DNA from: Pseudomonadota bacterium
GTDB taxonomy: Bacteria; SZUA-182; DTGQ01
DNA: 18,781 bases
Direction of reading: 5' to 3'
Assembly (NCBI GenBank): GCA_030605265.1
Contig: JAUWIR010000012.1
Span: 1 to 18,781, forward strand
Shown piece after piece: positions 8,005-14,818 of this stretch. The first letter of the stretch is position 1, and every line of letters starts with the position of its first letter. The notes beneath the pieces were generated by a model, which searched no databases, was not told the origin of the DNA, and saw only the letters and a list, made by a program, of their open reading frames with translations. A program made the translations under genes and the position numbers.

Positions 8005-8748
8005 TTACTCTTTCCTGAATACTTTTCCCGCCCATACATTTTTCGCCCACTGCTTGTGTTTGGAATCGTTGACCAAAACGAACCCGCCTGCCGCCTTAAC
8101 TAAGGCAATCCCTGCAGCTACATCCCATAGCATAATATCTTCTTCAGTATAAGCATCCACACGGCCACAGGCCACATAGGCCAGTGAAAGTGCAGCAGAA
8201 CCCAAAAGTCTGATTTTTTTAAATTGTTGAACTTGAACTAAAAAATCCTTAATCGCCCCCGATGAAAAATCACGATTTACAGGAAAACCCGTTGTCAAAA
8301 CCGCCTTTGCAGGACATTCGATATTGGATACAACTATTGGCTTTTCATTACACCAGGCGCCTTGGCCCACAAGGCCAGAAAACAGTTCCTCCCGGTTAAA
8401 ATCAAACACAACCCCTAAAATCGGTTTATCTCTCTGCCACAGTGCAATGGATACACAGCAAAATCCTATTCCCCGGGTGTAATTCAGGGTGCCATCCAAG
8501 GGGTCAATTATCCATACAGGTGAATCAGTATGTACATTTCCATGTTGGCCACTTTCTTCTGTCAAAAGGGGATATTCGGAGTTTTTACCTAATATGTTAA
8601 AGATAATTTTTTCGGTCTCCAAGTCAGCTCTATGCTTTATATCGCGTCCGGCTAAGTTTAATATGTCATTTCGGTTTACTGCTTGAAGAGTGCCGGCTGC
8701 AGTTCTGGCTGTTTGTTTTGCCAGTTCAAAATCGTTATGCCATTTCAT
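8005..8748 (-). CDS. Inositol-monophosphatase-family phosphatase
   Basis: Protein of 247 aa in the lithium-sensitive Mg-dependent phosphatase superfamily. Metal-site motifs are all present: HRADLETEK near 39-47, LLTEESG near 61-67 (Glu ligands), WIIDPLDGTLNYT near 79-91 (D82 and D85 bind metal) and MLWDVAAGI near 206-214 (D209). LLGSAALSLAYVACGRVDAY near 181-200 is the usual substrate-side segment. The family includes inositol-1-phosphatase/SuhB, CysQ, histidinol phosphatase and sugar phosphatases, and sequence alone does not separate them. Within this cluster it could remove phosphate from a sugar intermediate before activation (inference). The ATG at 8746-8748 overlaps the end of the dehydrogenase gene by 14 bp, implying coupling. 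This is one of the least AT-rich genes in the window. Confidence 0.9.
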   Translation of the reverse strand: MKWHNDFELAKQTARTAAGTLQAVNRNDILNLAGRDIKHRADLETEKIIFNILGKNSEYPLLTEESGQHGNVHTDSPVWIIDPLDGTLNYTRGIGFCCVSIALWQRDKPILGVVFDFNREELFSGLVGQGAWCNEKPIVVSNIECPAKAVLTTGFPVNRDFSSGAIKDFLVQVQQFKKIRLLGSAALSLAYVACGRVDAYTEEDIMLWDVAAGIALVKAAGGFVLVNDSKHKQWAKNVWAGKVFRKE

Positions 8749-9661
8749 TAGTTCTCAAATCCCTCAACAAATTCCTGACTGCCTCCTCCTCCATAGCCCT
8801 GCGGCATTGCCGGGTATAAGTACTCAGATGCGGAGTAAGCAGGACCTGATCGAATTCAGTTAATTGCCCTGAGTAAGGTTCTTGCACAAAGGCATCCAGC
8901 CAGGCAGCAGCCACTTTTCCATTCTCAAGAGCTTGTAAAAGCGCTCCTTCATCGAGTAACTCGCCTCGCGCAGAATTGAGTAGTATCATACCAGCCCTCA
9001 TTTTTTGAAATTCTTTTTGGCCGAGTATGATTTCAGCCCCATTGGCATGTAAAGAAACAACCTCTGCTTCCTGTATCCCTCTTTCCAGGGTAACGGAATG
9101 TTCATCATGCTCCAAGTTTTTTGGTGTTGCAAGAGGATCTGTAACTAAAATTTTTACCCCCATGGGGCGCAAAAGTTCACCAAAACGTCTACCTATACGT
9201 CCATAACCAACGAGAAGGACTTTTATCCTCTTGAGGCCTATACCCATTCGCTTTTTCCATCGTCCCCCATGTAAGTCATTATTGGATGGAATCAATTGTC
9301 TTCCCAGGGCCAAAAGCACAGTCAGACACATTTCAGCAACCGCGTCAGTAGGGCCATCCGGGGTATTGGAAACCAGGATACCAAGTTCCTTAGCAGCCTC
9401 CAGATCTACATTATTCAAACCTATCCCAGCGCGCGCAATGGCTTTCAGGTTTGAGGCAGATTGCAATACTTTACGATTCAATGGTTCTAATCCTGCAATG
9501 AGCCCATGTATTCCCTTTAAATGAGCAATAATTTCTTTTTCTGTCAATCGTCGGTTGTATGGATTTGGTATAATTTCAACACCAGCTTGTTCTAGTATTT
9601 TTTTTGGAGTTTTATCTTTATCACCAAAAGAAGAAAGACCAATAGCTACTCTATATGGCAT
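8735..9661 (-). CDS. D-isomer-specific 2-hydroxyacid dehydrogenase (SerA-like)
   Basis: About 308 aa from the ATG at 9659-9661. Features of NAD-dependent D-2-hydroxyacid dehydrogenases are clear: IARAGIGLNNVDLEAAKELG near 75-94, the nucleotide loop VGYGRIGRRFGELL near 151-164 with the second-strand Asp in VTDP, and the catalytic triad Arg in LNSARGELLDE (R232), Glu in AFVQEPYSG (E261) and His in LLTPHLSTYT (H278). It resembles D-3-phosphoglycerate dehydrogenase without the regulatory tail. In a sugar cluster the substrate may be an aldonic or keto acid rather than 3-phosphoglycerate. The frame is open back to a TTG at 9737-9739, but I chose the internal ATG because AAGGA precedes it by 7 nt and the family fold begins right there (MPYRVAIGLS). 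Overlaps the phosphatase start by 14 bp. Confidence 0.9.
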   Translation of the reverse strand: MPYRVAIGLSSFGDKDKTPKKILEQAGVEIIPNPYNRRLTEKEIIAHLKGIHGLIAGLEPLNRKVLQSASNLKAIARAGIGLNNVDLEAAKELGILVSNTPDGPTDAVAEMCLTVLLALGRQLIPSNNDLHGGRWKKRMGIGLKRIKVLLVGYGRIGRRFGELLRPMGVKILVTDPLATPKNLEHDEHSVTLERGIQEAEVVSLHANGAEIILGQKEFQKMRAGMILLNSARGELLDEGALLQALENGKVAAAWLDAFVQEPYSGQLTEFDQVLLTPHLSTYTRQCRRAMEEEAVRNLLRDLRTNEMA

Positions 9662-9778
9662 CCTTTTTTCCTTATATTCCATATTTTCTTCTAAGTTAAA
9701 AAGGGCCTCATTTCGTATATGCTTGAAATCATGTGCCAAAAGTTGTTGAAATTTTGATCGGCCCGCCGGGTGTTACGC

Positions 9779-10357
9779 TTATGATTGATTTACACATTCT
9801 AAAAATTTATCTAACCAGCAATGTAGCAGCACCTGATGAGATGCCTCTACAATTCCATAAGTGCTTGCCGGCATATAAAAATTAAGATCGCCCATCTTTC
9901 TCGATCGATTATTTGGTTTCATCCCGGACAAAGTAATCACCTTTAATCCCAATTTTTGGGCTGTCTCAATAGCTCGAAAGATATTAGGGGAGTTGCCCGA
10001 ACTGCTAATGGTCAGTAAGATATCCCCTGGAGTAGCAAAACGTTTCAAGGGCATGGCAAAGCATTCTTCATAGGCAAGGTCATTGCTTACAGCAGTCATA
10101 AGTGCTGCATCATTGAAGGCTAAGCTGCGAAACCCGCCATTTTTGCTTGCATCTGCAGCCATATGACTGGCCATCATAGCGCTTGCCCCATTACCGACAA
10201 AATACATTGTTGAATTAGAGTCTTTAACTTCTTTTGTTATAGTACACCACTGGGTTATTGCCTCTTCTTGGTCCAATTTTTGACCTTTTCTGTTGGTGAC
10301 CTCCATCTGTTCTAACACGGATTTAATTTTTGTAGTATAAGATGTAAAGTTTATCAC
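9779..10357 (-). CDS. SIS-domain sugar-phosphate isomerase, GmhA-like
   Basis: About 192 aa, a single SIS domain like GmhA (sedoheptulose-7-phosphate isomerase). Seen are MYFVGNGASAMMASHMAADA near 51-70, VSNDLAYEE near 90-98, GDILLTISSSGNSPN near 111-125 (phosphate-binding Ser run), KVITLSGM near 139-146 and GIVEASHQVLLHCWLDKF near 168-185. By hand comparison with E. coli GmhA as I remember it, the catalytic His (H180 there) matches H174, but the catalytic Glu (E65 there) falls on D69. So it is GmhA-like but may use a different sugar phosphate. Start: a GTG at 10355-10357 is preferred over the TTG just before it, because GAGGAG ends 6 nt upstream of the GTG but only 3 nt from the TTG. It is the first gene after the repeat-rich gap, so transcription may start here. 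Confidence 0.85.
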   Translation of the reverse strand: MINFTSYTTKIKSVLEQMEVTNRKGQKLDQEEAITQWCTITKEVKDSNSTMYFVGNGASAMMASHMAADASKNGGFRSLAFNDAALMTAVSNDLAYEECFAMPLKRFATPGDILLTISSSGNSPNIFRAIETAQKLGLKVITLSGMKPNNRSRKMGDLNFYMPASTYGIVEASHQVLLHCWLDKFLECVNQS

Positions 10358-10363
10358 CAATAG

Positions 10364-10369
10364 CTCCTC
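10364..10369 (-). promoter_or_regulatory. Ribosome binding site fixing the GTG start of the SIS gene
   Basis: Minus-strand GAGGAG lies 6 nt upstream of GTG (10355-10357), the ideal spacing, whereas the neighbouring TTG would be only 3 nt away. Confidence 0.7.
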
Positions 10370-10545
10370 AATTTTTCAACTCAATTTTAAGTTTTTCGAA
10401 AAATTATCTCTAATTATCCCTCTAAATTTTTCAATCTGTGCAATTAATTATTTTTACCATGAAAATACATTTTGAAAAATATATTTTTACTGAAAAAGTT
10501 GGATTTTTTATCCTCGGGGGCAATTTTTTTTTTCATGAGCGTTTA

Positions 10546-10584
10546 GACAGGATAACAGGATTGACAAGATAATTTTTAATCCTG
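10546..10584. repeat. Dispersed-repeat remnant of the ACAGGAT-type with inverted ends
   Basis: The tract starts GACAGGATAACAGGATTGAC and contains an inverted repeat, CAGGATT (10556-10562) with AATCCTG (10578-10584). From memory, reiterated ACAGGATTxACAGGAT strings of this kind are scattered through many environmental bacterial genomes. Only a copy count in the host genome would confirm it. Confidence 0.5.
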
Positions 10585-10649
10585 GCTACTATTTACAATA
10601 ACTCTTTGAGTTTACGCTTGATCTCAACTTAATTTTTTCCAAAATTAAG

Positions 10650-10686
10650 TCATAATGTAGCAAAGCACAGCGTGCCCATCATGCCA
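10650..10686. repeat. GC-richer repeat-like string at the broken edge of the GxxExxY remnant
   Basis: On the minus strand this contains TGGGCACGCTGTGCTTTGC. From memory, such GGGCACGC-GCTTTGC strings occur as dispersed intergenic repeats in other genomes. Its position exactly where the GxxExxY homology ends suggests that it marks the break point. Confidence 0.35.
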
Positions 10687-10850
10687 CTTCATCAAATTTA
10701 ATTCCTTGATATTCAATAGGTATTGGCACCTGCCGTTCAGCTTTCAATCCCAGTTCCTTAAGTCTATGCAGCAAAATAACTTCATAAACTGTTTCAAGCA
10801 ATCCTGGTCCAATGTTCTTTATGAATTGCAATACAAGAATCAATACCTAT
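10679..10850 (-). pseudogene. GxxExxY family protein remnant (frameshifted, truncated)
   Basis: I found this by translating the gap by hand. One frame (10850 down to 10815) reads IGIDSCIAIHKE. After a one-base shift around 10811-10817 the next frame reads GPGLLETVYEVILLHRLKEL, then GLKAERQVPIPIEYQGIKFD, and stops at 10679-10681. This matches the N-terminal half of GxxExxY proteins (I-x-x-x-I-x-V-H-K-x-L-G-P-G-L-L-E-x-x-Y), with the name-giving Gly-x-x-Glu-x-x-Tyr present. The C-terminal half is missing: right after the stop the DNA changes to an unrelated string. The function of the intact family is not established. The copy cannot give a full product. It lies on the same strand as, and just behind, the cytidylyltransferase gene. 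Confidence 0.8.
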
Positions 10851-10876
10851 TTTTCATATTTGGTTTTCATTCAGCT

Positions 10877-10907
10877 TCTTGGCGATCTTGGCGGCTTTGC
10901 GAGATTC
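10877..10907. repeat. Short 9-bp-period repeat (TCTTGGCG units)
   Basis: TCTTGGCG occurs at 10877-10884 and again at 10886-10893, followed by GCTTTGCGAGATTC. The minus strand could encode the basic string SRKAAKIAKKLNEN just ahead of the GxxExxY remnant. I recall similar Lys/Ala/Arg-rich leaders preceding GxxExxY genes elsewhere, so this may be the 5' part of the same element. Confidence 0.45.
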
Positions 10908-10939
10908 CTTCTGCAGAAAATATTGTTCTTCTGTCTGTT

Positions 10940-11611
10940 TCAACCTCTAAACCTTTTTATCGCTTTTAGCATTGCTTCTGCGAGCAATAAATCTTCTTCG
11001 GTTTTAATAATATGCCCCGCTATTCGATCAATAGGGTGAATTTTTACTTTTCCGGCATATGTAGCACATCGGCCAGATTCATAAGCCTTAATATAAGTTG
11101 AAGATCGCCAACCCGTAATGCTCCATGTAATACGCTGCACAGGTTTAAGCTCCTGTGAGTTAGTCTTCTGCTCATAAGTAAAATTGATGGGCTTTGAATC
11201 AATAGTGCACTCAATCTGTTCATTGACCACGCTGAGCAATACATCGCAGTCACCGTCAATCATAGCTTTTACAAATCTCTTTATTTGATCAGGACTTAAT
11301 AGGGGCGCTATGCTGTGCACCTGAAAAAGATATTCACAGGAATGACTTTTGACAAATTCATAAATAAAATCTTCGCTGGTGGCAGTGTTATTTGCCAATT
11401 CTTTCGGCCTTTTGTGAAAGTTTACTCCTTCCTCTATCGCTATCTTACCAAAAGCCGGATGTTCTGAATTTACCCAAATATTATCAAAAATTTTGGCAGC
11501 AATACACTTGCGAATGGCATGAGTTATCAGTGGTACACCAGATAATTCACGCAGGTTTTTCAGTTTTAATCTCTGGCTGCCCATGCGGGCGGGAATCATG
11601 GCAAGTAACAT
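10940..11611 (-). CDS. NeuA-like cytidylyltransferase (acylneuraminate cytidylyltransferase family)
   Basis: About 223 aa from the ATG at 11609-11611, with AGGA 6 nt upstream. The N-terminal nucleotide-binding signature is MIPARMGSQRLKLKNL (5-20), close to the PARxGSKxxxxKN motif of CMP-sialic acid and CMP-Kdo synthetases. Further segments are ITHAIRKC, ATSEDFIYEFVK and LFQVHSIAPLL (95-105), the last standing where the family has Q-x-T-S-P-L-R. Near the end, where the family has a metal-binding D-x-D-T-x-E-D, this protein has GHIIKTEEDLLLAE, so both leading Asp residues appear replaced (Ile and Lys). It therefore probably couples CTP to a sugar acid or related substrate, but possibly with altered metal chemistry. 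The frame extends back to a TTG inside the pyruvyl transferase gene; that longer start is unlikely. It lies 34 bp after that gene. Confidence 0.82.
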   Translation of the reverse strand: MLLAMIPARMGSQRLKLKNLRELSGVPLITHAIRKCIAAKIFDNIWVNSEHPAFGKIAIEEGVNFHKRPKELANNTATSEDFIYEFVKSHSCEYLFQVHSIAPLLSPDQIKRFVKAMIDGDCDVLLSVVNEQIECTIDSKPINFTYEQKTNSQELKPVQRITWSITGWRSSTYIKAYESGRCATYAGKVKIHPIDRIAGHIIKTEEDLLLAEAMLKAIKRFRG

Positions 11612-11645
11612 ATTAAATCCTATAGCATATAAAAAGAGTTTTTTT

Positions 11646-12545
11646 TTATTTTTTAGATAATAAAAAGTATTCTTTAGGAAAGGAATCAATTAATTTTTTT
11701 GTGTCGAATTTTGAAATAGGTTCCAAGCCACCCATTTCTAAAGATTCTTCAATAGACATAGCAAACTGATTAGGCTTTCTACCAGTGCTTAAATAGTAAT
11801 CATTATATTTAAATGAAACTTCCGTTAATGAACTTGGTAAAAAAGGGTTATGTAGCCATCTTGCTGGTATACCATAAGCTTCAGCAATAATTATGCCATG
11901 TAAAGAAGAAGATATTATGAAGTTCGATTCAAGAATACGTTGAACCACTTTTTGCCAAGGTATTCTATTTGGTTTCTGGCAAAGGTAAATATTGTAATTT
12001 TTATAACGCTCCCAATATTTTTTTATGTAAGGTTCGTCAAAATGCTGAAATAATACTGTGTATTCATATTTAGGGTTAGGTTTATATTCTTGAAAAAGGA
12101 TTGGTAATAAAAGTGCAGGGTCACCGTAAACTTCCGGGCAGGTCCAACCATACTGCTCAATTAAAAAATTACGAGATAATGGACCGCGAACAGCCCGAAT
12201 ATCCAATTCAATTTTTGGAGGCTCTAGCGGTTGCCATTTACTGTTTATTCCTGTGCCCCAAATTATATCGCTATGCTTTGCTTGGTGAAAAATTGATCCA
12301 AGGGCAAATAATCTTTTATTTTTTTGTACTTCTTTTTTCTTATTAGTAATAAATTTTATTGTTCTATTAACACGATTATTAACTTTTAGAATGTAACCAT
12401 TAAACAAATTTTTTTTAGTTTTCTTTGTATTATAAATTTCAAAATTATTTATAGATTCTATATTATCTATTTTTGCTATTCTTTTTACAATTTCTGGTGA
12501 AATTGAATCGGCAAAACTATATGAATAATGGTATATTATTTTCAT
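11646..12545 (-). CDS. Polysaccharide pyruvyl transferase family protein
   Basis: Protein of 299 aa with the GT-B-like PS_pyruv_trans signature. Diagnostic segments are IIWGTGINS near 94-102, IRAVRGPLSRNFL near 116-128, YGDPALLLP near 140-148 and, towards the end, FIISSSLHGIIIAEAYGIPA near 209-228. The Ser-Ser-Leu-His-Gly and the AEAYGIP that follows are family hallmarks. Characterised relatives transfer pyruvate from phosphoenolpyruvate to a sugar as a ketal, adding negative charge to the polysaccharide; closely related proteins do other transfers, so the donor is not certain. Gene composition is extremely AT-rich (one 60-bp line has only 10 G/C), far below the cytidylyltransferase next to it. 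It overlaps the 3' end of the upstream ATPase gene by 29 bp and shares its low GC, suggesting both parts arrived together. Confidence 0.88.
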   Translation of the reverse strand: MKIIYHYSYSFADSISPEIVKRIAKIDNIESINNFEIYNTKKTKKNLFNGYILKVNNRVNRTIKFITNKKKEVQKNKRLFALGSIFHQAKHSDIIWGTGINSKWQPLEPPKIELDIRAVRGPLSRNFLIEQYGWTCPEVYGDPALLLPILFQEYKPNPKYEYTVLFQHFDEPYIKKYWERYKNYNIYLCQKPNRIPWQKVVQRILESNFIISSSLHGIIIAEAYGIPARWLHNPFLPSSLTEVSFKYNDYYLSTGRKPNQFAMSIEESLEMGGLEPISKFDTKKLIDSFPKEYFLLSKK

Positions 12546-13731
12546 TTTTAGAATTTTTTTTAAAATTTATTTTGCCATATAATAAACAAGGGGCTGAATA
12601 AATTTGCCCACCTAATACATGTAAGTTAATTAAATTTTCACCCCAGTAATATACCTGTCCTGTATTTTTATTTCTCAATTGAAGATCCACAGTGTAATTG
12701 CCGGCATTTAAAAAAATTTGTTCTGTTTCAATTTCCCAAAAAAAGGCGCCTTCATTTATTTCAAAATCAAGTGGGCATTGAGCAATTATAATATTTTCTA
12801 TATTTTTAATACTTATAATCAGGTTAATTCTATTATCATTCACATCGGATGTTCCATTGATATGTAACTTGAATGGTTGTCTTTGTTTTAAAGTAAGATT
12901 ATTACCCTGCTTATCATAATTAAAATTACTAATCTTAATTCCATCTTCAATATTTATTTTATATTTACTGTTAGTTTGATTAACTTTATTGTAGATCGAA
13001 ATACCTTCAGCAATGGACCCGTTAAATAATAGTATACCGAGATTAAAGACTAAAACAGAATGGCATAAACGCCCAATATCATGCATTGAGTGTGAAACCA
13101 AAATAATTGATGAATTCATTTTCATATTGGCAAGTCTGTTATAACATTTTGCACGAAATGCAGCATCACCGACAGCAAGAACTTCATCAATGAGTAATAT
13201 ATCAGGTGAAAGTGAACTGGCGACAGCAAACCCGAGCCGCACACGCATCCCAGAGCTATAACTCTGCACAGGCGTATCAATAAAATCCCACACTTCGGCA
13301 AAGTCCACAATCTCATCAAATTTAGCATCAATCTTTTTTCTACTCAGTCCCAGTACTGAACCGTTTATATAGATATTCTCCCTACCGGTAAGAACAGGAT
13401 TGAATCCAGCCCCCAGCGCAATGAGAGCCCCTACCTTACCGCACATTGTTACTCTGCCGGAATCAGGTTTTATCAGCCCATTTAAAATTTTCAGTATAGT
13501 AGTTTTTCCTGCTCCGTTCCGACCAATAAGGCCCAAAACTTCACCACGCTTAAGTTCAAAAGAAATATCCTTCAAGGCCCAAAATTCCTTAGCGCGTAAC
13601 TTTTGTTGGTGGTTGTTCCTGCCCATCACCTCAGCAGCGATATCTTTTACACCATACCAAAGGGAACGTTTAAGCCCGTAGCAGAATTTTTTAGAAACGT
13701 TTTCGACTTTAACTAAAATTTCGTCAGACAT
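12517..13731 (-). CDS. ABC transporter ATP-binding protein, Wzt-like (copy A)
   Basis: Protein of 404 aa in two parts. Residues 1 to about 250 are an ABC ATPase of the polysaccharide exporter type: Walker A GRNGAGKTT (70-78), signature SYSSGMRVRL (157-166), Walker B DILLIDEVLAVGD (177-189) and the switch His in VSHSM (H214). The remainder, to 404, is a beta-rich domain of the kind that in Wzt proteins reads the capped end of the O-antigen (family knowledge). It would energise export of a finished polysaccharide through the adjacent permease. The ATPase half is well balanced in G+C (33 of 60 bases at 13201-13260), but from about 12,950 downward the tail is extremely AT-rich (9 of 60 at 12781-12840). 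It begins 5 bp after the permease stop and overlaps the pyruvyl transferase start. Confidence 0.92.
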   Translation of the reverse strand: MSDEILVKVENVSKKFCYGLKRSLWYGVKDIAAEVMGRNNHQQKLRAKEFWALKDISFELKRGEVLGLIGRNGAGKTTILKILNGLIKPDSGRVTMCGKVGALIALGAGFNPVLTGRENIYINGSVLGLSRKKIDAKFDEIVDFAEVWDFIDTPVQSYSSGMRVRLGFAVASSLSPDILLIDEVLAVGDAAFRAKCYNRLANMKMNSSIILVSHSMHDIGRLCHSVLVFNLGILLFNGSIAEGISIYNKVNQTNSKYKINIEDGIKISNFNYDKQGNNLTLKQRQPFKLHINGTSDVNDNRINLIISIKNIENIIIAQCPLDFEINEGAFFWEIETEQIFLNAGNYTVDLQLRNKNTGQVYYWGENLINLHVLGGQIYSAPCLLYGKINFKKNSKNENNIPLFI

Positions 13732-13736
13732 TGCTT

Positions 13737-14582
13737 CTATGCACTCATACGTTCAATCAGGATTGGCATAGATATCCTATATAGAATAAAAGCTGCGAAT
13801 ATCAATACCATTATGATGCTTAAAACAATATAGAATTCTATTAAAAATACAGGCATTTGTCCTGTGAGCCAGTCACGAGATGTCATGAGGAGAGACGTCA
13901 TTGGGTTATATTTAAAGACTAAACCCGCAATCCCTTCTGTTTTCATTGGAAACACAACAGGCGTAATATACATCCAAAAAGTTGTTGCTATGGTTAATCC
14001 CCTTCCAATATCTTGAAATAAAGTGCCAATAGGTGTCAGTAAAAGTCCTATGGCAATACCTGCCATTACCAGAACAATCGCCCCAAATAAGACAAAAATC
14101 CCTTTCCACCCAGGGTTTACTTTAAAAATAAAAAGAATGGGGATTATCAGTATCAAGCGGATGGAAGCATTAAACAAAACCTCTCCAATCCCGCTTAGAA
14201 TTATAGCTTCTTTAGGTAAATTAATTTTTGCTAATATGTCTTTTGATCTTAAAACTTGTTGAATAGGGCTATTCATGGCATCCACAAAAATCTGCCACAG
14301 AAATGTTCCTGTAAAGGTGTAAAGTACGTATGGAATGGGGGTTGCTCCGACCTTTACGATCCCGGCGCCATTAAGGAAAATCCAAGTAAGAGTAGTAATT
14401 AACGGCATTATAAATGCCCAACCGATGCCCAAAATGGATTGCCGGTACATCCCTGCAATATTCCGTACCATAAGCCGCCAAGCTAATTCTTTGGAGTTTT
14501 TGATGTCAGTCAACATATCCTTTATTAGCTTCCAAGGCTGGCAGACCGGAGTTTCAGGAGTATAAACTTTTTGATGATTCAT
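13737..14582 (-). CDS. ABC-2 type polysaccharide export permease, Wzm-like (copy A)
   Basis: Protein of 281 aa, typical Wzm size. After a cytoplasmic N-terminus with an amphipathic stretch (KELAWRLMVRNIAGMYRQS, 31-49) come about six hydrophobic segments at roughly 49-72, 84-104, 128-154, 161-184, 196-214 and 247-269. Conserved permease features are QSILGIGWAFIMPL (48-61), a cytoplasmic LFQDIGRGL near 188-196 and YNPMTSLL near 225-232. It forms the membrane channel for the ATPase encoded 5 bp downstream. AAGGA lies 6 nt before the ATG, and a candidate promoter with a perfect TATAAT sits about 50 bp upstream, so this exporter pair may have its own transcript. It is clearly diverged from the other permease in the window, so the two pairs are not a recent duplication. 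Confidence 0.92.
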   Translation of the reverse strand: MNHQKVYTPETPVCQPWKLIKDMLTDIKNSKELAWRLMVRNIAGMYRQSILGIGWAFIMPLITTLTWIFLNGAGIVKVGATPIPYVLYTFTGTFLWQIFVDAMNSPIQQVLRSKDILAKINLPKEAIILSGIGEVLFNASIRLILIIPILFIFKVNPGWKGIFVLFGAIVLVMAGIAIGLLLTPIGTLFQDIGRGLTIATTFWMYITPVVFPMKTEGIAGLVFKYNPMTSLLMTSRDWLTGQMPVFLIEFYIVLSIIMVLIFAAFILYRISMPILIERMSA

Positions 14583-14632
14583 GAAATGTCCTTACCCTCA
14601 ACATTTTTCATTACATTCCAGCCCACCGCCTT

Positions 14633-14661
14633 ATTATAAACAAATTATTTATAAGAGCTAA
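14633..14661 (-). promoter_or_regulatory. Candidate promoter for exporter pair A
   Basis: On the minus strand, TATAAT at 14633-14638 is a perfect -10 box. A poor -35 match, TTAGCT at 14656-14661, lies 17 bp upstream. It points at the permease start (14582). The -10 is convincing, the -35 is not. Confidence 0.4.
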
Positions 14662-14818
14662 TGCATTCATGTATTACAAAACTATCATAATCATACAAAG
14701 AAAGGCTGAGTGCTTTTGTGATAGCGGTCAATTTGTTAGCAAGTTCCTTGCGTTTGAATGGGATTTAACATTGTCAAACTAAAAAGTGATCAATATGGTT
14801 AATAAGTAAACACAATTA

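Larger units (their letters stand above)
10358..10678. other. Gene-free AT-rich stretch upstream of the SIS gene
   Basis: No gene is visible. It contains a perfect 12-bp palindrome, TTTTTCGAAAAA (10392-10403), two copies of AATTTTTCAA, a run of ten T at 10524-10533 and the repeat remnant described separately at 10546-10584. A promoter for the SIS operon would be expected here, but no hexamer pair with good spacing stands out; the nearest is a minus-strand TTGCAC followed 19 nt later by GATAAT. Confidence 0.45.

Noticed and set aside
9662..9739. N-terminal extension of the 2-hydroxyacid dehydrogenase from a TTG
   Set aside because: The extra 26 residues match nothing in the family, and an ATG with AAGGA at good spacing lies exactly where the family fold begins.
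10524..10533. Run of ten T as a possible terminator
   Set aside because: No stable GC-rich stem precedes it, and on the plus strand there is no gene to terminate.
10706..11039. Two plus-strand open frames of 75-87 codons over the repeat-rich gap
   Set aside because: They run antisense to the GxxExxY remnant and into the cytidylyltransferase 3' end. The minus-strand reading explains the sequence.
11612..11689. N-terminal extension of the cytidylyltransferase from a TTG
   Set aside because: It would start inside the pyruvyl transferase gene, and the ATG at 11609-11611 has its own AGGA and gives the expected family N-terminus.
13122..13331. Open frames antisense to or within the exporter ATPase and permease genes
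   Set aside because: They are shadow frames of genes with complete, well-kept motifs.
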